NCBI GenBank assembly: GCA_964441025.1
Contig: CAYTXG010000011.1
Span: 1 to 62,633, forward strand
Length of the DNA: 62,633 nt
Direction: 5' to 3'
DNA from: JAAZIN01 sp964441025
Lineage (GTDB): Bacteria > Bacillota > Dethiobacteria > DTU022
The number at the start of each line of letters is the position of its first letter. Position 1 is the first letter of the stretch. Below are positions 1-8,464 of this stretch, one piece after another. The position numbers were made by a program, and so were the translations under genes. The notes beneath the pieces were generated by a model. The model had not been told where the DNA came from and did no database searches. It saw only the letters and a program-made list of their open reading frames with translations.

Positions 1-5
1 TAGTG

Positions 6-34
6 TTGCGCAATGAATATAGTTGTGCTAAAAT
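6..34 (+). promoter_or_regulatory. Putative sigma-A promoter of rpmE
   Basis: TTGCGC (6-11) and TAAAAT (29-34) are separated by 17 bases, with a TGC just before the -10 that fits an extended -10 element. It lies 36 bases before the rpmE start. This is consensus matching only. Confidence 0.5.
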
Positions 35-69
35 TTATTCCGATAGTGAATTCGGGAGGTTGTTCAGAA

Positions 70-270
70 ATGAAAGAAAAAATTCATCCCCCTTATTTCC
101 GCACTGTTGTGACCTGCGCCTGTGGGGAATCTTTTGAAACGGGTTCGACAAAGGAGAACTTGAGGGTGGAGATATGTTCCAGATGCCACCCGTTCTTTAC
201 CGGCAAGCAGAAATTTGTCGATACCGGCGGCAGGGTAGAGCGGTTTAAGCGGAAGTACGGGCTGGAGTAA
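70..270 (+). CDS. rpmE: 50S ribosomal protein L31, zinc-binding type
   Basis: Small protein of the large ribosomal subunit, 66 residues, the normal length. The zinc-ligand cysteines are visible as C16-x-C18 and C36-x-x-C39, which marks the zinc-containing (C+) form of L31 rather than the zinc-starvation paralogue. The start is the ATG at 70, with GGGAGG at 55-60. The in-frame ATG at 13 would add 19 non-homologous residues and has no ribosome site. It is the first gene of a run with the DUF1385 gene, prfA and prmC, as in many Clostridia. Confidence 0.95.
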   Translation: MKEKIHPPYFRTVVTCACGESFETGSTKENLRVEICSRCHPFFTGKQKFVDTGGRVERFKRKYGLE

Positions 271-309
271 AACCGAAAAGCCATCTCCCCGCAGATACGG
301 GAGGTTTTA

Positions 310-1227
310 ATGATGAAAAGTCGGCAATGGGTCGGCGGGCAGGCGGTTCTTGAAGGGGTGATGATGCGTTATCGTGATCACATGGCCATTGCCTGCCGGC
401 GCAGCGATAACAGCATCTCTCTTGTTTTGGAGAAAAGGGTTCCCCTGTCCATGCGCTGTTCTCCTCTGGGTTGGCCCATCCTGAGAGGGATGGTCTCTTT
501 TTTTGAATCGCTCATTATAGGTGTTCGCGCCATCAACCTTTCGGCGGCGGAAGCCCTTGAGGGAGAGGGAGAACAGATGCAGGGCTGGCAGACAACCCTG
601 GTCGTCCTGCTCGGTCTAGCGCTGGGCGTGGGGCTGTTCTTTATCCTGCCTACCTGGTTGGCCGGATTCCTGCCGGTCTCCTTGCATCCGGTGGTGTTCA
701 ATCTGGCAGAGGGGCTGATCCGGCTCGCCATCTTTTTAACGTATCTCTACCTGGTGACCCGGTGGGGCGAGATGAAACGTCTGTTTGCTTATCATGGCGC
801 CGAACACAAGGCTGTTTTCTGTTATGAGGCCGGCGATCTGCTGGAGATCGGGAAGGCGCAGCAGTACAGCACACATCACCCCCGCTGCGGAACCAGCTTT
901 CTGCTTATTGTAATGGTGGCCAGCATCTTGCTTTTTTCTCTATTCGGGTGGGTTTCATTGTGGCAGCGCATTGCTGTCCGCCTGCTCATGCTTCCGCTGG
1001 TAGCCGGAATATCTTACGAGGCGATCCGCCTGACAGCGGGCAGCCGCCTGCAGCTGCTCCGGCTGATCACCCTGCCCGGCTTGTGGTTGCAAAATTTGAC
1101 TACCGGCGAGCCTGATAACGGTCAGGTTGAAGTGGCCCTCTGCGCCTTGAAAGCAGTGCTGGAGCCTGAAGTGGTGGGGAAAGACCATCTGTGCGTTACA
1201 AAGCCTGCGGTGATCAATAATGTTTGA
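310..1227 (+). CDS. DUF1385 (YqhQ-like) membrane protein
   Basis: A 305-residue integral membrane protein of the DUF1385 family, recognisable by the N-terminal block GGQAVLEGVMMR (residues 9-20), YHGAEH (about 161-166) and HHPRCGTSF (about 188-196). The conserved His, Glu and Cys residues suggest metal binding, which is inference. Hydrophobic segments lie at about 97-115, 122-150 and 200-240. The start at 310 has GGGAGG at 299-304; a second ATG follows immediately. Its 3' end overlaps the prfA start by 8 bases, so the two are probably translationally coupled. The biochemical function of the family is not established to my knowledge. Confidence 0.88.
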   Translation: MMKSRQWVGGQAVLEGVMMRYRDHMAIACRRSDNSISLVLEKRVPLSMRCSPLGWPILRGMVSFFESLIIGVRAINLSAAEALEGEGEQMQGWQTTLVVLLGLALGVGLFFILPTWLAGFLPVSLHPVVFNLAEGLIRLAIFLTYLYLVTRWGEMKRLFAYHGAEHKAVFCYEAGDLLEIGKAQQYSTHHPRCGTSFLLIVMVASILLFSLFGWVSLWQRIAVRLLMLPLVAGISYEAIRLTAGSRLQLLRLITLPGLWLQNLTTGEPDNGQVEVALCALKAVLEPEVVGKDHLCVTKPAVINNV

Positions 1228-2290
1228 AAAGATGGAGCTAATCGAAAAGAGATATGAGGAGCTGGAGCAGCTGCTCAGTGATCAGGAAGTGCTTTCCCGG
1301 ATGGACCTATGGCAGCAGTATTCCCGGGAGCTGGCCGGGCTGGCCCCGGGAGTTGAGCTTTATCGCAATTACAGAAATTTGGACAAGGAGCTGGCCGATG
1401 CCCGCGAGCTTCTGCAGAATGAGCGGGAGGAAGAACTGTCTGAATTCTTGCAGGAAGAGATCGGGAAAATAAGCAAACGTCTGGATGAGATTACCGGAAA
1501 GCTGAAAGAACAGCTGCTTAAGCGGGATCCCCACGATGAAAAAAGTGTATTTCTGGAGATCAGGGCAGGTACCGGCGGCGAGGAGGCCGCCTTGTTCGCC
1601 GCAGACCTGCTGAGGATGTACAGCCGCCATGCCGAACAAAAAGGCTGGAAGGTTGAGCTTATTGATGTCCATGCCACCGATATTGGAGGTTTTAAAGAGG
1701 TCATTGCCGCTATTGAGGGGCGGGGTGTATACAGCCGCCTCAAGTACGAGAGTGGCGTCCACAGGGTGCAGCGCATTCCTGCCACCGAATCCAGCGGGCG
1801 GATTCATACTTCGGCTGCCACCGTGGCCGTACTTCCCGAGGTAGAAGAGGTGGAGGTGGAGATCAATCCCCAGGAGCTGCGAATCGACACCTTCTGCTCT
1901 ACCGGGCCGGGCGGCCAGAGCGTGAACACCACCCAGTCCGCCATCCGGATCACTCATCTGCCCACCGGTCTGGTGGTAACATGCCAGGATGAAAAATCGC
2001 AGCTGAAAAATAGGGAGAAGGCCCTTCGGGTTTTGCGCAGCAGGCTGATGGACAAATATATAACCGAGCAGGAAGCCGAACTGGCGGAGGAGCGCAGATT
2101 GCAGATCGGCAGCGGTGATCGCAGCGAGCGCATCCGCACCTACAATTTCCCCCAGAACCGGGTTACCGATCACCGTACCGGACTGACCCTGCACCGGCTG
2201 GATCTGGTGCTGGAGGGCGATCTTGATGATATAATCGACAGTCTGACTGCTTCAGCAAAAGCAAAACAGCTGCAGGATACAGGGGACTGA
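1220..2290 (+). CDS. prfA: Peptide chain release factor 1
   Basis: Class I release factor that reads UAA and UAG and triggers peptidyl-tRNA hydrolysis on the ribosome. 356 residues, full length. The tripeptide anticodon PAT (about 187-189, in RIPATESSGR) identifies RF1 rather than RF2, and the catalytic GGQ lies at about 230-232 in GPGGQSVNTTQS. The ATG at 1220 sits inside the end of the DUF1385 gene. The next gene, prmC, encodes the methylase that modifies the glutamine of GGQ, so the pair form the usual functional unit. Confidence 0.97.
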   Translation: MFEKMELIEKRYEELEQLLSDQEVLSRMDLWQQYSRELAGLAPGVELYRNYRNLDKELADARELLQNEREEELSEFLQEEIGKISKRLDEITGKLKEQLLKRDPHDEKSVFLEIRAGTGGEEAALFAADLLRMYSRHAEQKGWKVELIDVHATDIGGFKEVIAAIEGRGVYSRLKYESGVHRVQRIPATESSGRIHTSAATVAVLPEVEEVEVEINPQELRIDTFCSTGPGGQSVNTTQSAIRITHLPTGLVVTCQDEKSQLKNREKALRVLRSRLMDKYITEQEAELAEERRLQIGSGDRSERIRTYNFPQNRVTDHRTGLTLHRLDLVLEGDLDDIIDSLTASAKAKQLQDTGD

Positions 2291-2294
2291 AAGG

Positions 2295-3170
2295 TTGGCT
2301 AACAATAACTGCACTATTGAAGAGGCGCTCCAAAAGGTCTCTTCTTGTTTTGAAGGGGCGGGGCTTGAGCAGCCCCGTGATGAGGCGGAAATTCTCCTGG
2401 CTCATTTTTTGGGCTGGGACAGGCTAAAACTTTTTCTGGGTCGCTCCCAGGTTTTGGAGAATAAGATCCGGGCGGCTTTCGAGACAGCCGCTGTGCGGAG
2501 AGCCGGGGGTGAGCCGCTTGCTTATATAACCGGGAGTAAGGAATTTTACGGGCTGCAGTTTGCCTTGGAGCCCGGGGTGCTGATTCCACGTCCCGAGACA
2601 GAGCTGATTGTTGATGCCATTCTGGAATGGGCCCGGAGTCGGGAAGGTGACATTCGCGGAATTGATCTGGGCAGCGGCAGCGGCAACCTGGCGGTAGCGC
2701 TGGCTTATCATCTGCCGCAGGCGATTTTTTACGCTGTCGATATTTCTGCAGAGGCGCTGCAGTTGGCTGCCTCCAATGCGGTGCGGCACGGCGTAAGCGG
2801 GCGCATCTTCTTTCGCCGCGGCTGCTATTTCCAGGCTCTATCAGGAATGGAGCCGCCGCCCGGCTTCAATCTTGTTGTGGCAAATCCCCCGTATCTTACT
2901 GCAGCGGAGATAGGGTCACTGCCCCCCTCCATCCGGGCTTATGAACCGCGCCTAGCCCTGAACGGCGGTCCCGACGGCCTGGCCGGCTACCGTTCTATTC
3001 TAAACGATCTTTCCTCCCACATCCTGGGCCCCGGCCTGGCAGCGCTGGAGGTTGATTCCTCCAGGAGCGGCGCGATCTATGCGTTGTGCCGTGGCTGCGG
3101 TATCTTCCACAGGTTGACCCTGCTTCGCGATTACCAGGATCTGCCCCGCGTTCTCCTGGGGCTATTTTAG
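2295..3170 (+). CDS. prmC: Release factor glutamine N5-methyltransferase
   Basis: Methylates the GGQ glutamine of release factors using SAM. 291 residues with an N-terminal helical domain, a SAM-binding glycine loop (DLGSGSGNLA, near 124) and the catalytic NPPY (about 197-200) that holds the substrate amide. I use the TTG at 2295, 4 bases after the prfA stop, with the purine-rich GACTGAAAGG overlapping the prfA end as ribosome site. Its 3' end overlaps the convergent nikR by 9 bases, and no terminator is visible between them. Confidence 0.93.
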   Translation: MANNNCTIEEALQKVSSCFEGAGLEQPRDEAEILLAHFLGWDRLKLFLGRSQVLENKIRAAFETAAVRRAGGEPLAYITGSKEFYGLQFALEPGVLIPRPETELIVDAILEWARSREGDIRGIDLGSGSGNLAVALAYHLPQAIFYAVDISAEALQLAASNAVRHGVSGRIFFRRGCYFQALSGMEPPPGFNLVVANPPYLTAAEIGSLPPSIRAYEPRLALNGGPDGLAGYRSILNDLSSHILGPGLAALEVDSSRSGAIYALCRGCGIFHRLTLLRDYQDLPRVLLGLF

Positions 3171-3581
3171 TTTTTCCCCCGTGGAGGTGGCGGTAAGCCG
3201 GCCATGGATCACTCCTTTAACTGAGAGCAGCTGGTTGGCTACCTCTTTGGCCTCTGCGGCCGGTCCCTTGATCAGAAGAACCTCCAGGCAGCGGTCATGC
3301 GCCAGGTGAACATGCATTGTCGAAACGATGAGCTCAACGTAACGGTGCTGCAGCTCCAGCAGCAGATCATTCAGACCCCGGACATGGTGATCGTAAACAA
3401 GGGTGATTGTCCCGGCTACCTCAATATCATCATCTGACCATTCTACCTCCACCAGCTGATTCCGGATCAGATCCCTGATTGCTTCCGAACGGTTGGCATA
3501 ACCCTTTAAGGCTATCTCCCGGTCAAAGGATTCCAGCAGTTCCCGGTCCATGGAGACTCCGAAACGGATTAATTTTGCCAT
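3162..3581 (-). CDS. nikR: NikR-type nickel-responsive regulator
   Basis: Ribbon-helix-helix DNA-binding protein with a C-terminal ACT-like nickel-binding domain, 139 residues. The N-terminal strand and helices (MAKLIRFGVS onward) match the RHH fold, and the high-affinity nickel ligands are all present: H79, H90, H92 and C98, with the H-V-H-x5-C spacing of the family. The start is the ATG at 3581, 9 bases after AGGGAGG; the ATG at 3590 sits directly on the ribosome site and upstream starts lack one. It is alone on its strand, convergent with prmC and divergent from sigG. No nickel transporter gene is in this window, so its targets are elsewhere. Confidence 0.88.
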   Translation of the reverse strand: MAKLIRFGVSMDRELLESFDREIALKGYANRSEAIRDLIRNQLVEVEWSDDDIEVAGTITLVYDHHVRGLNDLLLELQHRYVELIVSTMHVHLAHDRCLEVLLIKGPAAEAKEVANQLLSVKGVIHGRLTATSTGEKLK

Positions 3582-3642
3582 TTCCAGCATCCTCCCTATT
3601 TGCCGCGCCGCGGCATATTTTTGCATGAAGGGTTCTAAAACA

Positions 3643-3651
3643 ATTATAACA
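3643..3651 (-). promoter_or_regulatory. Putative extended -10 promoter of nikR
   Basis: Read on the minus strand the site is TGTTATAAT, a perfect -10 hexamer with an upstream TG. No good -35 is seen. It lies about 60 bases upstream of the nikR start. Confidence 0.4.
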
Positions 3652-3680
3652 TTTTATCCTCCTTTAAATTCTACAGGAAT

Positions 3681-3709
3681 GTCTAAAGCAGACAGATAAT
3701 GGCAAGAAT
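3681..3709 (+). promoter_or_regulatory. Putative sigma-F promoter of sigG
   Basis: GTCTA (3681-3685), a 15-base spacer and GGCAAGAAT (3701-3709). The -10 fits the known forespore consensus GGNNANANT at every fixed position; the -35 fits GYWTA at four of five. It ends 21 bases before the GTG start. In Bacillus sigG is transcribed first by sigma-F, which agrees. Confidence 0.5.
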
Positions 3710-3730
3710 AAGGGTGAGGAGGGAAGAGCT

Positions 3731-4552
3731 GTGCTGCCGAATAAAGTAAAACTCAGCGGGGTTAACACCTTCAAGCTGGCCGTCCTGCCGGCGGAGAAGA
3801 TGAAAGAGCTGTTCTACCGGGTTAAAAAAGGCGACCTCGAAGCCAGGGAGGCCCTGGTCAGGGGTAATCTGCGCCTGGTTCTCAGCATTTTACAGCGTTT
3901 TAAAAACAGGGGCGAGTCGCTGGACGACCTCTTCCAGGTTGGCTGCATCGGCCTGCTCAAGGCCATTGACAATTTTCAGCTGGAACACGAGGTCAATTTC
4001 TCAACGTACGCCGTCCCAATGGTGATGGGTGAAATCAAGCGCTACCTGCGCGACAACAACAGTATCCATATCAGCCGTTCAATCAAAAACCTCTCTCACC
4101 GGGTTCTTCAGACCAGGGAAGAGCTCCTGCGGAAAAATCACCGCGAACCCAGCGTGAGCGAGATAGCAGAGGTTATGGAGATGAGCATTGAGGAGGTAAT
4201 ATTTGCCTACAACGCCGCCCTGGAACCGGTTTCGCTATACGATCCTGTCTTCCGGGACAGCACAGATCCAGTGTACGTGATGGATCTGATCAGTGATCAA
4301 TCCGACAGCACCGAGAGGTGGCTTGAAAACATAGCCCTGCAGGAGGCCCTGGATAAGCTTGATCCAAGGGAGAAGGGAATCATTGAGGCGCGTTTCTTTG
4401 AAGGGAAAACCCAGGTTGAAATTGCCAGGCAGGTGGGCATATCCCAGGCCCAGGTTTCAAGAATCGAAAAAGCGGCGCTGGAGATGATCCGGCATCATTA
4501 TAAACAGGAATTCGGCGCGGGGGAGTCTTATGATGAGCAAGAACAGGAATAA
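3731..4552 (+). CDS. sigG: Forespore sigma factor G
   Basis: RNA polymerase sigma factor for late forespore genes, 273 residues. The N-terminal stretch with GVNTFKL matches the SigG-specific region before region 2. Region 2 is clear (NLRLVLSILQRF, DDLFQVGCIGLLKAIDNF, FSTYAVPMVMGEIKRYLRDN), followed by region 3 and a region 4 helix-turn-helix (TQVEIARQVGISQAQVSRIEK, split here as TQVEIARQVG and ISQAQVSRIE). The start is the GTG at 3731 with GAGGAGGGA just upstream. It is followed by spoIIR, overlapping by 23 bases, which is not the Bacillus arrangement, where sigG follows sigE. SigF is the alternative, but the N-terminus favours SigG. Confidence 0.92.
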   Translation: MLPNKVKLSGVNTFKLAVLPAEKMKELFYRVKKGDLEAREALVRGNLRLVLSILQRFKNRGESLDDLFQVGCIGLLKAIDNFQLEHEVNFSTYAVPMVMGEIKRYLRDNNSIHISRSIKNLSHRVLQTREELLRKNHREPSVSEIAEVMEMSIEEVIFAYNAALEPVSLYDPVFRDSTDPVYVMDLISDQSDSTERWLENIALQEALDKLDPREKGIIEARFFEGKTQVEIARQVGISQAQVSRIEKAALEMIRHHYKQEFGAGESYDEQEQE

Positions 4553-5261
4553 CGTTTTTGACGCAATTGTGATCATGTTGATTTCAACTGCCGCTGCTCT
4601 CCTCCTGTTTTCGATTCCCCGGCCCGCCCCCGTTTGCGGATACAGCCACGCCTGGCAGCTTCAGGGCGGCGAACCCGTGGTCAGGCTGCATGTATGTGCA
4701 GCCGGAGACAGCGAGGATGAGCAGCGGTTTAAAATGGATCTCGTAAAGCATATCCGGCAGCTGCTGGCGGCGAGGTGCCTGCCCCGGGAAGAGGAGGGTT
4801 ATGAGGCGTACCTCTCCCTGCTTGGCGATTACCTGCCCCAACTGCAGAAATCGCTTCAGAAATGCGCCTTTGATGCTGGGGTGGGGGCAATCATTTCAGT
4901 ACATCTAGGCAGTGAAAACTTTCCCATGAGGGCTTACGGGCGAAGGATCTATCCTGCCGGTGAATATACCGCTTTAACAATAACCATTGGCGAAGGGGAG
5001 GGTGAAAACTGGTGGTGCCTCCTTTTTCCTGCGCTATGCTTTCCTCCGGCGGATGCTGACAACAGCCGGGCGGAACAGAACGATGAAGAGGGCATCTCCC
5101 ACACCGCTGCGGAGAGGGGCACGGACTTAACCGCCTGGAGTAGAGCAGAAGAAGCCGGGGAATCCGGCTGTTCGGGCTGCTGGCGGATAAAGATTTGGGA
5201 TTTAATCAAGCGCCCGGGCCAACAAATAATTGAAAAAGCAGGGCGGATCTTTTATAATTGA
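4530..5261 (+). CDS. spoIIR: SpoIIR, intercompartmental sporulation signal
   Basis: Secreted by the forespore to activate the SpoIIGA protease, which processes pro-sigma-E in the mother cell. 243 residues with an N-terminal hydrophobic segment (about 11-28). Family motifs are RLHVCAAGDSEDEQ near 51-64, RAYGRRIYPAGEYTALTI near 135-152, and the hallmark GEGEGENWWCLLFPALCF near 154-171. The C-terminal tail after about residue 175 is acidic and low in conservation. The ATG at 4530 lies within the end of sigG, so the two are likely cotranscribed or coupled. Its proximity to prmC matches Bacillus. Confidence 0.93.
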   Translation: MMSKNRNNVFDAIVIMLISTAAALLLFSIPRPAPVCGYSHAWQLQGGEPVVRLHVCAAGDSEDEQRFKMDLVKHIRQLLAARCLPREEEGYEAYLSLLGDYLPQLQKSLQKCAFDAGVGAIISVHLGSENFPMRAYGRRIYPAGEYTALTITIGEGEGENWWCLLFPALCFPPADADNSRAEQNDEEGISHTAAERGTDLTAWSRAEEAGESGCSGCWRIKIWDLIKRPGQQIIEKAGRIFYN

Positions 5262-5311
5262 TTCAGTCTGAATGGATCTGAGATAAACAGTTCGCCTTAG
5301 GAGGTTGGAGT

Positions 5312-6928
5312 GTGGCCTGGCAGGATCATTTACATACCGCCTTTATCGCGGTGGGCGGCTTAGGGCTATTTTTGTTCGGCATCCAGTTAATGGCTACGGG
5401 AATGCAAAAGGCAGCGGGAGACAGGCTGCGGAAGATACTTGAAGTTCTGACCACCCGGCCCTTTATCGGTGTACTTACCGGGATTTTGATTACCATGCTG
5501 ATCCAGAGCAGCGGCGCGACAACGGTCATGGTTGTCGGTTTTGCCAATGCCGGCTTGATCACTCTGTCCCAGGCGATTAGCGTGATTATCGGCGCGAATG
5601 TAGGGACAACTGTAACCGCCCAGATTATTTCTTTCAGAATCGAGGACGTCGCTTACCCGGTGATCGGCCTTGGAGCGTTTATTATTATTTTCAGCAAACG
5701 CCGGCAGAACCGTTACCTTGGCGAGGCTATCCTGGGGATGGGCCTGTTATTCCTGGGCATTACAAGCATGTCTGCCGGTTTAAGTCCTTTAAAAGAACTT
5801 TCTGGCTTCAATGCCTTTTTGGGACAATGCAGCAGATTTCCCTTGCTGGGAGTGCTCGGCGGTTCCCTGCTTACAGCGGCGCTTCAGAGCAGCAGTGCTT
5901 TTACCGGCGTACTTATCGCCATGAGCACTAAGGGGATGATCACGCTGGATCAGGCAGTGCCCCTTATTTTAGGCTCGAATATCGGCACCTGCGTCATCGG
6001 ATTTATTGCAAGCACCGGCACCAATGTGACTGCACGCCGCACAGCCATGGCCCATTTTTTCTTCAATGTTATCGGGGTTGTTCTCTGCCTCCTTGTCCTG
6101 ACGCCTTTTACAACTCTGGTTATGGCAACGGCATCTACAGTAACCCGCCAGGTTGCCAATGCGCATTCCATCTTCAACATATTCAATTCCCTGCTCTTCA
6201 TCCTGATCCTCCCTTATTTCACCAGATTTATCAGCTACCTGGTGCGTGGTGATGAGGTGAGCATCGAGCTCGGACCCACTTTTCTGGACAAGCGGATGCT
6301 GCCCACGCCGGCGGCAGCCATCCAGGGGTCCAAAAAAGAGCTGCTGCGCATGGCTATGATTGCCCGGGAAATTATCGGGGAAGCGCTCGAGACTTTTGTA
6401 AAGAACGATTTGAAAAAAGGGGCGCACATCGATCAGGCGGAGGATCTGCTCGACAGCCTTGAGGAGGGGATCAACATTTTTCTTGCGGAACTTTCACAAA
6501 ACCCCCTTACCGAGGCTGAATCTAAGATCGTGGGCAGCTTCATGTCCGCGGCAAATGATCTGGAGCGGATCGGCGATCATGCGTACAACATCAAGCAGCT
6601 GGCTGAAATCAAGGTTGAGGACAGGCTCCCCTTTTCCAGGCAAGCCCTGGAAGAGCTGAGCATGATCTATGAAAAGATCAATGTTATGCTTGAGCGGGCA
6701 ATCCAGGCTTTTGAAACAGAGAACAAGCCCCTTGCACGCATGGTCATGGTTGAAGACGATGAGGTTGATCTTTTAGAAAAGGTTTTGCGGAAAGCACATA
6801 TTGAAAGGATCAATACAAAAAAATGTTACCCTCCTTCCGGGGTGATCTATCTTGATGTTCTGAGCAATATGGAGCGAATTGCCGATCACGCGACTAACAT
6901 TGCCGAGCTGGTTGTCGAGGAATTTTGA
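5312..6928 (+). CDS. Na/Pi cotransporter family protein with PhoU-like tail
   Basis: Probable sodium-dependent phosphate importer of the NptA/PNaS family, 538 residues. The two inverted Na/Pi repeats carry the paired motifs QSSGATT and QSSSAFT, followed by GANVGTTVTA and GSNIGTCVIG. Eight or so hydrophobic helices occupy about 10-310. Residues 340-538 are a helical PhoU-like domain with the two ERIADH/ERIGDHAYNI-type repeats. The start is the GTG at 5312 with AGGAGG at 5300-5305. It stands between spoIIR and tsaC and probably has its own transcript. The substrate is inferred from family. Confidence 0.9.
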   Translation: MAWQDHLHTAFIAVGGLGLFLFGIQLMATGMQKAAGDRLRKILEVLTTRPFIGVLTGILITMLIQSSGATTVMVVGFANAGLITLSQAISVIIGANVGTTVTAQIISFRIEDVAYPVIGLGAFIIIFSKRRQNRYLGEAILGMGLLFLGITSMSAGLSPLKELSGFNAFLGQCSRFPLLGVLGGSLLTAALQSSSAFTGVLIAMSTKGMITLDQAVPLILGSNIGTCVIGFIASTGTNVTARRTAMAHFFFNVIGVVLCLLVLTPFTTLVMATASTVTRQVANAHSIFNIFNSLLFILILPYFTRFISYLVRGDEVSIELGPTFLDKRMLPTPAAAIQGSKKELLRMAMIAREIIGEALETFVKNDLKKGAHIDQAEDLLDSLEEGINIFLAELSQNPLTEAESKIVGSFMSAANDLERIGDHAYNIKQLAEIKVEDRLPFSRQALEELSMIYEKINVMLERAIQAFETENKPLARMVMVEDDEVDLLEKVLRKAHIERINTKKCYPPSGVIYLDVLSNMERIADHATNIAELVVEEF

Positions 6929-6950
6929 GCGGCGGTGCTGTAGGAGAGAC

Positions 6951-7967
6951 ATGATGTCGAAAGTACTGCGGATAAATAAAACGCTGCTGTTGCCTCCCCG
7001 GCGCGAGGCGGTTCTCGCCGCGGCCCGGATCATCCGCCGCGGCGGCCTGGTCGCTTTTCCCACCGAGACGGTATACGGATTGGGAGCCGCCGCTGAAAAC
7101 AGGCAGGCGGTTAAGAATATATTCGCGGCAAAAGGGCGCCCGGCGGACAACCCGCTAATCGTCCACGTTTCAGGCCTGGAGCAGGTTAAGGATGTTGCCT
7201 CCTGTGTCCCGCAAAGCGCATTAAAGCTGATGAGGCGCTTTTGGCCCGGACCGCTCAGCCTTGTGCTGCCCTCTTCCGCTGCGCTGCCGCAGGAGGTCAG
7301 CGCCGGCCTACCCACAGTGGCGGTGCGCATGCCCGCACATCCGGTGGCCTTGAGACTGATCCGGGCTGCGGGAGTCCCCATTGCCGCCCCCAGCGCCAAT
7401 CGTTCGGGGCGGCCCAGTCCAACTGCTTGCAGCCATGTGCTCGCAGACCTGGCGGGAAGGATCGATGCCGTCCTTGACGGGGGTTCCTGTCCCCTGGGCC
7501 TGGAATCAACAGTCCTCGATTTGAGCGGCAGCGGGCCCGTGATCCTGCGCCCGGGTGGTATTTCCAGGGAGCAGCTGGAGAAAACTCTGGGCACCGCGGT
7601 GGCGGAGGCACACGCCTGCGGTGGAGAGCCTCCCCTTTCCCCGGGAATGAAATATTGTCATTATGCCCCCTGCGCGCCCCTGTATCTCATCTCCGGATCC
7701 TGCGCCGGAAGGCGCGCCCTGATCAGGTCGCTGGCGGCTTTTTATCGGAAGCGGGGATTAAAAGTGGGTGTCTGGCAGGTTCCTCCCGGGCCGGCCGGGC
7801 TTCCGCTGGCTTCCAGGGAGCTTTTCACTGCTCTGCGCCGCTTTGATACGCAGGGGGTGGGGCTGATCCTGGCGGAGGGCATCTGCCCCCGGGGCCTGGG
7901 AGCGGCGGTGATGAACCGGCTGCGCAAGGCTGCAAGGCGGACAATAAGAGTACAGGTGGTAAATTGA
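6951..7967 (+). CDS. tsaC: L-threonylcarbamoyladenylate synthase, Sua5 type
   Basis: Makes threonylcarbamoyl-AMP from threonine, bicarbonate and ATP for the t6A modification of ANN-decoding tRNAs. 338 residues: an N-terminal YrdC domain (GLVAFPTETVYGLG, KGRPADNPLIVH, SANRSGRPSPT) and a C-terminal Sua5 domain introduced by the YCHYAP linker near residue 235, so the long Sua5 form (YwlC in Bacillus). The start is one of two tandem ATGs at 6951/6954 with TAGGAGAG just upstream. It overlaps the next gene by 4 bases. Confidence 0.93.
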   Translation: MMSKVLRINKTLLLPPRREAVLAAARIIRRGGLVAFPTETVYGLGAAAENRQAVKNIFAAKGRPADNPLIVHVSGLEQVKDVASCVPQSALKLMRRFWPGPLSLVLPSSAALPQEVSAGLPTVAVRMPAHPVALRLIRAAGVPIAAPSANRSGRPSPTACSHVLADLAGRIDAVLDGGSCPLGLESTVLDLSGSGPVILRPGGISREQLEKTLGTAVAEAHACGGEPPLSPGMKYCHYAPCAPLYLISGSCAGRRALIRSLAAFYRKRGLKVGVWQVPPGPAGLPLASRELFTALRRFDTQGVGLILAEGICPRGLGAAVMNRLRKAARRTIRVQVVN

Positions 7968-8464
7968 CAGAGAACAAGAAACGAATTCTATTTGTCTGTA
8001 CCGGAAATATCTGCCGCAGCCCCATGGCTTCTGCCCTGCTGCTCCGGGAGTGGGAGAGGCGCCCCGGCGCCCCGGCCGTGGAAGTGTTTTCTGCAGGGCT
8101 GGCGGCAGTGGATGGGGAAAGTGCCTCGGAACATGCCCGGGTCGTTATGCGCGAGGCTGGGGTTGATCTGGACTTTCACATCTCGGCTTTGTTAAGGGAG
8201 GAGCTCGTAGCCGGGGCTTCCCTGATACTGGTGATGAGCCGGCAGCACCGTCTGCATCTGTTGCGCAGGTTTCCCGGGGCTGCTCCCAAAACATTTCTGC
8301 TGAAAGAATTTGCCGGCATAGCCGGAAATCCGGATGTGGCCGATCCCTACGGCGGCAGCCTGGAGGATTATCGAAAGACTTACGAGGAACTCAGTGCCGG
8401 GATTGCAAGAATTGCGGAGATCCTGGAAAGGGGTGGAGAGAATGAAGATAGCCCTGGGCAGTGA
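7964..8464 (+). CDS. Low-molecular-weight protein phosphatase (YwlE position)
   Basis: Cysteine-dependent phosphatase, 166 residues. The P-loop is C12-T-G-N-I16-C-R18-S, with nucleophile C12 and R18, and the general-acid loop is DPYGGS (about 124-129). By position (tsaC-this-rpiB-glyA) it corresponds to YwlE of Bacillus, an arginine phosphatase. YwlE has Thr where this protein has Ile16, and Ile is what classical tyrosine phosphatases carry. Substrate specificity is therefore uncertain. The start is the TTG at 7964, overlapping the end of tsaC by 4 bases, with ACAGGTGG upstream. Confidence 0.88.
   Translation: MTENKKRILFVCTGNICRSPMASALLLREWERRPGAPAVEVFSAGLAAVDGESASEHARVVMREAGVDLDFHISALLREELVAGASLILVMSRQHRLHLLRRFPGAAPKTFLLKEFAGIAGNPDVADPYGGSLEDYRKTYEELSAGIARIAEILERGGENEDSPGQ

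Noticed and set aside
1307..2194. 295-codon open frame antisense to prfA
   Set aside because: prfA is certain; the antisense frame has no motif.
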